In this document: piece after piece, positions 57,701-64,000 of the stretch
Numbering within the stretch: the stretch's first letter is position 1
How the letters are laid out: the number at the start of each line of letters is the position of its first letter
Assembly: GCA_021234155.1 (NCBI GenBank)
Contig: JAJEKV010000008.1
Span: 3,547,008 to 3,611,007, forward strand
Direction of reading: 5' to 3'
DNA length: 64,000 bases
Source: Isoetes taiwanensis
Lineage: Eukaryota > Streptophyta > Lycopodiopsida > Isoetales > Isoetaceae
Translations under genes and position numbers: made by a program
Notes under the pieces: generated by a model
Databases searched by the model: none
Told to the model about the DNA's origin: nothing
The model's input: only the letters and a program-made list of their open reading frames with translations

Positions 57701-58169
57701 TCATCCAGACCGAAAAGCCTCTATCCCTCCCTCCAATAACAAAACAATATGGTTCAAGTGAGGAATATTTATGTACCGCGGTTAATCGGATTTCTATACC
57801 GCTCCGCATCCTACCGTATCTAGACTCGTGCAAATCCAAATACATGACACCCAATGTGAGCCCCTGCTTTTATCTCCTATGATCCATATTCTCACAAGTC
57901 TCAGACAAGATAGTGACAATCACTATCATCAATATGTCTCCATCAGATTCATTCCCCGCACTGATACTAAGATTGTACGAATGTCCTTCATGTACCAAAG
58001 CTTGCATAAGAATCTTCTCTCGCTAGCAAGATAACCGATGTCGGTCTTATATGGCCTTTTCTACCATGTCATATTACAAATGCTAATCATGATATTCCGC
58101 TTCATGTGGAGTTCAAAATGGTAATTCTTACCGTGATTATGATGGCTCTCCAATATTGAGCGCATAAAT

Positions 58170-58500
58170 CTTGCTATATCCGCTTCCTACAAAACATTCT
58201 CTTTGCATTATCGATTGGGACACATTGTCTCCAGCCTCGACAGACCGTTATTTCCAAGAAACGCCTCACGCCCATCCACTCATTTTAATCGTACCATGCA
58301 ATGCTTGCCTTCCGGTCCAAAACAACTCAGACTCCTTTGTCGCTTCCGAGTCCCGTGCCACTAAAACTTGCTCTCTTCACCTTTGATCTTTGTGGGTCTG
58401 ATTCAAATTCTCAGCTTCTCTCTCAACAAAGCACAAGACATATTTGTAATTTTGATGACCATTCACGCAAGCCGCTTAATTTTCTTCTTCTTCGGCCAAA
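58170..58500 (+). pseudogene. Copia integrase, N-terminal zinc-binding region and core start
   Basis: In the frame 58,171-58,386, CNACLPVQNNSDSF corresponds to the (C)..C...K..R.(P/S)F part of the HHCC zinc-binding region. TCSLHLDLCGSDS, after a small shift, corresponds to (I)H.D(L/V)WGP, which carries the first catalytic Asp of the DDE core. The rest of the core (to about 59.2 kb) is not followable. Integrase lying before RT identifies the Ty1/copia superfamily. Confidence 0.65.
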
Positions 58501-59379
58501 CATGAAGCCTTTGATAAATTTGTGATTTTTCAAACGAAGGAACGAATACTGTGCAAAGAAGATTATCACTATCCAGACTGATGGGGAGGGGAATTTGTTC
58601 CTAACCGGGATTCAATGTTTTTGTTCCAATCGTATATCTACAAAGACGACAATTTCACCATATATTCTCCTCGAAAGCAAAACGTATGTAGAGCGTTAAA
58701 GAGTCAATAGGACTCGTCGAGATGGCTCGAACTTTACTTGGCGTACCATGGCAAGAGACTCTACCAAGTTCGGGCTTATATTATTCATTAATCGCGAACA
58801 TACCTCATTAATGAAACTCACATGCTGCTCTAATGGACAGCTGCCCGAGGAGGTATGGTCCGACATTCGGCTTTGAAGCATCCGAGAATCTTTTAATGTG
58901 AAAGCCTCTTGCATCTCCCCGCCATCCCAAATTATTCCCAAAGCAAAAGAATGCATGATGATTGGTTATTGCACCACAAGGAAAGCTCTACAGTGATTGT
59001 TTGATCTTCAAACTCGTATCTTTCATCTCACCGCCATGTTCCTGCTCAATGAGTTTGAAGCATGCCATCCTCAAGCAGCAATTCCCTGTAAGAACCATCC
59101 TTATTATTCGAAGACCCTTTGTTTCCAACTATCCGATACCTTTGACTTAATTTAAACTCCATCTGATTTACCCATCAGCCCATCAACAAATCTCTTTTGC
59201 CAACTTCTCAAACTCCCACTAAACTCCTCCAAACCATAATTCCAACACTTCCACCTCTCTTCTTCTGCCTCTACTGCATGTATCCGGCTGGCCCACCGCT
59301 TGGAGTCGCGGATTATTCATTCTTCAAGGTTGAAATTCCTAAGTTATCTTCCTCAGCCCCATCAATGCAGCCCATTCAT

Positions 59380-60130
59380 AGTTCAAAAGAATCATTGGCT
59401 CGGGCCAAGCAGGAACATGAATACAATTCAATTCTTCAAGCACATAATACCGACACTTGTTCCTAGACTCAAATACATCCGTGGTCAGCTCCAAATGGGT
59501 TTATGTTAAAGTATAACGTTGATGGATCAATTGATCGCCATAAAGCCGATTTGTGGCTAGAGGCTTCACCCAAGTCCCGGAGTAGATTTTGATGATTCTT
59601 ACCGCGTTCGTGATGACTTCCATCCGCGACTGCTCTTGCCTATGCCACCCTCAATCACTTCTATATACATCAAATGGATGTCACAAATGCATTTACATGG
59701 AAACTCTACAGAAGTTGTTTTATCTTTGGAGCAACCTCAAGGATTTATTCAAGGTTCCCAAGACACTGCTTACGACTTCAAAAGGCATCAGATGGTCTTC
59801 AATAAGCTCCTAGAGCATGGTATGAAAAGCTTCATCTCACCTCTTCATTCTTCTTGGCTTCTCTCGCTAGCAATAGCTCACTCCAAAGGTCTATATCCGT
59901 AGCATTCCACCGCTCACTCTGTTCGCTACGCGGGATGATCTTCTACTTATTGCCGCAGAAAATGAGTCTCGACTCCGAACACACTCAAGACTCAAACCTA
60001 ATTTCGTGATGAAGGATCTTGGACATACATCATTTTCTGGCTTAGAAGTTGCCTATGATCGATCATCAGCAGGAAACTTCATGCACTTGACGAAGCCAAT
60101 ATCTTTCCAAGCTCATTTATAATTGGATAT
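59380..60130 (+). pseudogene. Copia reverse transcriptase
   Basis: The blocks can be read across frames. W.QA...E the start (59,398-59,420) is the W..AM..E...L block. KWVYKLKYN with DGSIDRHKA and ARGFTQVPG (59,494-59,580) is the CKWV(F/Y)K.K....G...R.KARLVA(K/R)GF.Q..G block. QMHLHGNSTEVV and PQGFIQGS (59,684-59,760) form (Q)(M/L)DV..AFL.G.L.E.VYM.QP.GF. GDDLLLIAAE (59,931-59,960) is the (Y)(V)DD(I/M)(I/L) catalytic box with Gly for Val, and MKDLGHTSFSGLEVA (60,010-60,054) is F.MKDLG...(Y)FLG(I/L)(E)(V). RNase H beyond it is not clear. Confidence 0.85.
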
Positions 60131-60876
60131 GGCCTCATGCAATTGCTTTTACCTCTTGAACCCGTAGTAATTTCTTCCAATGACCTCGATCATTCTTGTC
60201 TCCGCAACCCATTGGGTTTATCACATGTGAACCTTGTTGGAACCATTAACTTTTGGTGTACTACCTCAACCCGAATCTGACTTCTCATTTGCTATGTAAG
60301 CTTCACCGGGCTTTGCATTCTTCCTAAACAGCATCATTGCATTTCTCTTAAAAAGATGTCTTCGTTTACATCTCTCGAACTTCAACCATGGTATCTTTCT
60401 ATAACGCTTCCGGACCTCCAAGATCATTGGTTACCGGGGATGCGGGATTGGGCTGGAAATCACCATGACCGTAAGTCTACCTCGATACATCTTTCTTTTC
60501 CGCGTGGAGCGGTCATTGAGCAGTTTAAAATGTGAATGTGTTGCCTGCCTACAAACTGCTTTATCATAAGTGTCTTTAGCTCATGCCGGTAATGAAGTAC
60601 CACAGTAATGTGATAGGTATCATTGATCATCATCCGTGTATCGCAATGCAAGACCGATAATCAAGGAGCCATAGCTATTTCTCATAACCCATGCATCAAC
60701 GCGATGAACATGTTGACATCAACATCACATGGTGCGGATTCATAAGTTTAAGATTCTGATCTAGTTTATCACCATAACATGGGCCGGCAGATATGATGAC
60801 CAAGGCCTTGCTCTCGACTCCAAGTTGACCAAGTTTATTTCAAATTGGTCTCAGATCAATAAATGATATTCTCTTC

Positions 60877-60888
60877 TTTGGAGGGGTA
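60877..60888 (+). other. Polypurine tract of the copia element
   Basis: TTTGGAGGGGTA immediately precedes the 3' LTR start TGAATATTC. The GGAGGGG core is the expected plus-strand primer. Confidence 0.75.
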
Positions 60889-61136
60889 TGAATATTCTCT
60901 ATCAATTCGAGAATATCTCATATGTTCTATGCCGTGAATCTATTTATAGATTCACTAAGAAATCTAATTAGATTCTATCTGCTCTCTCTAATTAGTTATT
61001 GTAGATTCCTTCAAGAGACTATATAAAACAAGTCTCTGATCAATGCAAAGTCGCTTTCGTTCATCATCGCTGATCGCTCCTTGCTTGTGTTCTTTCATTG
61101 AGTCATTTCTTTTGTTGTGCTCGATATCCTTCATTA
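60889..61136 (+). repeat. 3' LTR of the copia element
   Basis: It starts TGAATATTCTC, carries a TATA box (TATATAAAA, 61,020-61,028) and matches the 5' LTR throughout with scattered small indels. The final shared bases are TTCATTA, after which GATCC follows. Confidence 0.9.
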
Positions 61137-61620
61137 GATCCAAGTCTTTTGATGGGTGTACCATGCACCAAATGATAAGCCCAAGTAGCTATTCAAGGTG
61201 TATTTACTTACTGGGTGGTTACTGATCAGAGTGCACTATCAGTAGCCTTTCACTGGCCATGTAAAATGCCACTTTTATTTACCAACAACTTCCTACCAAC
61301 AATGTCGGGCGACTCCAGCTTAAGTAAAGTTTAGCAAGCCTCGGGAGATATTCTAGGCATATTTCAGCATATGCATAGAATATGTCGAAACTCATTATGA
61401 GTAAGGGGTTTGCTCCTAGGCAACTCCAATGATTCAATGAACTATGTTAGTGGTGGTTATATCATAGCCTCAGGACTTGGTCTCTCAAATGGAATAGGAA
61501 ATGTTTTATCTTCAAAAGCCTTCACGAAAAGTGATATAAAGGGACTAATCTGCAATAAAGAAGTGCTTTGTGCATCTCTCAGAGGGTTCATAGCCCTTAA
61601 AACGCAGCTTGTTATCTAAA
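61137..61620 (-). pseudogene. Possible continuation of the PPR pseudogene or other broken gene
   Basis: Minus-strand frames read SPDIVGRKLLVNKSGILHGQ (about 61,240-61,310), which resembles a PPR '(R)D(I/V)VSW..L(I/V).GY...G' block. Further along, SCVLRAMNPLRDAQSTSLLQ with ISPFISLFVKAFEDKTFPIP (about 61,460-61,610) does not fit PPR clearly. The position fits the copia-split upstream part of the PPR gene. Confidence 0.3.
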
Positions 61621-64000
61621 CATCTCAGAAGAACATATGCCTCATTGCTGTATATTGCATTGGAGACTACTCTCTATTTATTTGTCATTCTTTCATCGAC
61701 TAGATCTATCAATAAGGGCATCCTTGTTTCCTATTCGCTCTTTGATTTCAAAATGAAGTAACCCGCATACAAAATAAGCTACACCATAGAGATCCTTTAT
61801 TATCACTTCTCCACAAGCCATTCCATACTTGTATCCTGAGAGGTCCATTAGGAGGAATGCATGCTTAGTGTTTTATTATAAAATGTAGCCCATGCCATAC
61901 ATGTATACATAATTGCTATCCACAAGCTTCATTCCATGATTGCATCGAACACCATCTACCTTGAATAGTAGTGTTTGAGTTTTTACAGGTCATCAATAGC
62001 ATCCTCCTCTTCTCATGAGGGTAACACAACAACTGCGCTTGTATTGCTTCCTCACCAATCCATCAGCTGGCTAATGAACCTTTTCGCCATTGGTTTTCAA
62101 TTGTTGTGTGAACTGACCAAGCATGACAACAGACAGAGAATATTGAATGAACAATAAGAATGTGACAAACAGCCCAACTAGCACAAGCAAGCCTATATTT
62201 AGAGCTCCATATGTGACTCCTCGACAAAAAAGTGTCCCGTTTTAGAAATGTAATATTTACAAATTGAATGAGCTTAATGAACTAATTGTATTTGAGGGTG
62301 GTAATTTCTTGTTATTTCACCAAAATCACCCCACTGACCTTCTGCCTTTTATTGCCCGTGATGGAAATAACATGGTCGCTCCTAAAATAAGAATTGATGG
62401 AATAACAAACCTAATCCAGCTCCTCGCTGCATTAATAATGAAAATTTTTACTGTTAATTTAATACGTAAATATGATGTATGATATTAAACATTAAAATCA
62501 GAAGAACCCTAACTATCTACAGACACAAGATTACCGTCATTGGTGCAGCATCAACAAAGTTCTCAAATAGGAAGGCTTATCTATGCAAAATGATGACTTT
62601 CTAACAAACGCCTTCCCTGTGAGTGCTGTAGACCGCATACAAAAAAGATAAGAAATGCAATAGAAATGGTTTTATTATCGTGCCTTTTAAGAGGGAGAGA
62701 GTTGGACTGCTTTTTCTTTTTCTTTCTTTTTGAGGTAGATGGGATGGAAAATAACAAAGGGTCCCAATAAACTCTTTTTCCTCTAGAGACTGCAGACAAA
62801 AGGAGAGCCTAGTAAAAGTGTCTTGGCATTGTTTTCCTTTTGTTCTTTTTATTTGTTGAGAGGAGACAAATCATCATAAGGTGGTTTTATCAGACATGGT
62901 CAGAGTTGTTGGAAGAAATGCTAATGCAATCTTACTTCCTATACACAAATTCCTCAATTGCTCATTACATCCCCAAAACTAATAATTCTCCAGAGTGGTG
63001 TAATTTCATGTGATGCTTCATTGGCAATAAACACACCATCCCTCACCCATTCCACCTTCCTCCCCTCTTCCACCATCTTGTTAAGTCTCCCATTTTATTT
63101 AAGTTGATTCTCTTTGCTTCTGTTTCTAATGCATTCTTTATTGGTTCAAATTGTAAATACTATGGTCTCTTTAATGTTACCATGGATCTAAACAGGATTT
63201 ATATTTTAGCAGCAAACCATGACAATGAAAAACATAGTAAGCAACAGAACCAAATATGCTTGTCATGTGTTTACATCAAGAACGAGGGATGCAAGCTCTT
63301 TCCCCACATCCTAAAAAAAAAAAAAAAAAAAAATAACTAAGCAAAGAAAATCACCAAGTTACGAAGCCATTTCGACATCTACGTGATGCATACGCCTTGA
63401 AATTTGTTTTCATCTTTTTCCTCGCTGATCCATTCAGCCTATCGAATCTGCCAGACCCAAACAGGTCCATATGGGATCCATCTTTACCATAAGAGACACT
63501 AACCATGTCTATAAATCAATATCTTACAAAAACTATTCCTGATATCTAATTAATGCCTATGACTATGGAGTTTAGTGCATTAGAAAGCACTACCGGATCG
63601 TTTCCATAGTATTTCTGCAGCCGAGACTTCCTTTGTGTAGCATCATCAACTATGTGCCTGAGTAAACAGTAACCTCCGGGTTCCACATCAGATCGCCCGA
63701 GGTCACTCGTGTCATTTTGATTCTCATTCCCTTGTTTTCAAGTTTCGCGGATTAAGTTGACGATGCATCGTGGGCACGTATATCCCTACTCCAAAGATGT
63801 ATGTATGCATAAAGCTCTACCAAAATGAATCCACAAAGAAAGAAATATTATTCAACTAACTTCCAAGGATTACATTTCAAAAAGGCAAGCACCAAATGGA
63901 TTAATAACAAACGTACTCTGCAACTTCTTAGAACCGGTAGTCTCTTGCACAAACCATCTTCTCGGCCGTGAACCTCGCTTAAGCAGAAAGGGTAGACCTC
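61621..64000. other. Unassigned right end
   Basis: A minus-strand frame near 61,730-61,870 (GYKYGMACGEVIIKDLYGVA, then YFVCGLLHFEIKERIGNKDA) looks protein-like but is not recognised. An A21 run lies at 63,313-63,333. No RNA gene or complete gene was seen. Confidence 0.35.

Larger units (their letters stand above)
56662..61136 (+). mobile_element. Ty1/copia LTR retrotransposon, about 4.5 kb
   Basis: Two direct repeats of about 240 bp (56,662-56,900; 60,889-61,136) flank a 4-kb internal region with a PBS, a possible gag knuckle, integrase before RT (the copia order) and a PPT. GATCC occurs just outside both ends (56,654-56,658 and 61,137-61,141) and may be the target duplication if three extra bases at the left end are noise. 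All coding frames are broken. The insertion appears to split the PPR pseudogene. Confidence 0.9.

Overview
This window looks like nuclear DNA of a flowering plant, dominated by decayed transposable elements. The evidence is the mix of families: an EEP/RT LINE on the minus strand, Ty3/gypsy elements (one with LTRs of about 1.5-1.6 kb and a chromodomain-like tail), a Ty1/copia element, CACTA-like subterminal repeats, a ~305 bp MITE family, a Helitron-like 3' end and a degenerate pentatricopeptide-repeat (PPR) gene. I cannot name the species. No complete, confidently functional host gene is visible.

Layout. 0-4 kb: one probable aldo-keto-reductase exon (665-898, minus), then tandem and dispersed AT-rich repeats. 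4.6-9.3 kb: a broken LINE on the minus strand with a 970-bp-period internal duplication and an 81 bp in-frame duplication. 9.3-19.9 kb: mostly unrecognised, with a CAGACGC-rich patch, short repeats and one weak ORF. 19.9-20.9 kb: a 1 kb inverted repeat with a MITE at its centre. 22-25.7 kb: wreck of a Ty3/gypsy polyprotein. 27.2-40.3 kb: a 13.1 kb Ty3/gypsy element with both LTRs, PBS, zinc knuckle, RT, RNase H, integrase, chromodomain-like tail and PPT. 40.4-42.8 kb: two clusters of palindromes around GTGTATTC/GAATACAC, as in CACTA subterminal regions. 43.2-44.2 kb: a ~970 bp almost pure polypyrimidine tract. 45.7-50.2 kb: GTCGAGAAT repeats, a Helitron-like end, a second LINE remnant and a dispersed repeat also found at 3 kb. 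50.2-51.3 kb: GC-richer DNA with clean ORFs resembling plant mitochondrial ORFs (possible NUMT). 52.3 kb: second MITE copy. 54.7-56.6 kb: PPR pseudogene (minus), apparently interrupted by a Ty1/copia element (56.66-61.14 kb). 61-64 kb: possible continuation of the PPR gene, otherwise unrecognised.

The retroelements each preserve a recognisable order of domains (gag - integrase/RT order typical for their superfamily), but every one is frame-broken, so no working system is expected. The most useful general observation concerns data quality. In repeated copies that can be compared, differences cluster at CAG/CTG (CHG) sites, which tend to be replaced by CG-containing words, while a 69 bp block free of CAG/CTG is identical between the two gypsy LTRs. 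This suggests systematic consensus error at methylated CHG sites, so many frameshifts here may not exist in the organism. The most interesting biological points are a copia primer-binding site that matches the anticodon arm, not the 3' end, of initiator tRNA-Met; the MITE at the axis of a 1 kb hairpin; the palindrome clusters; and the polypyrimidine tract.
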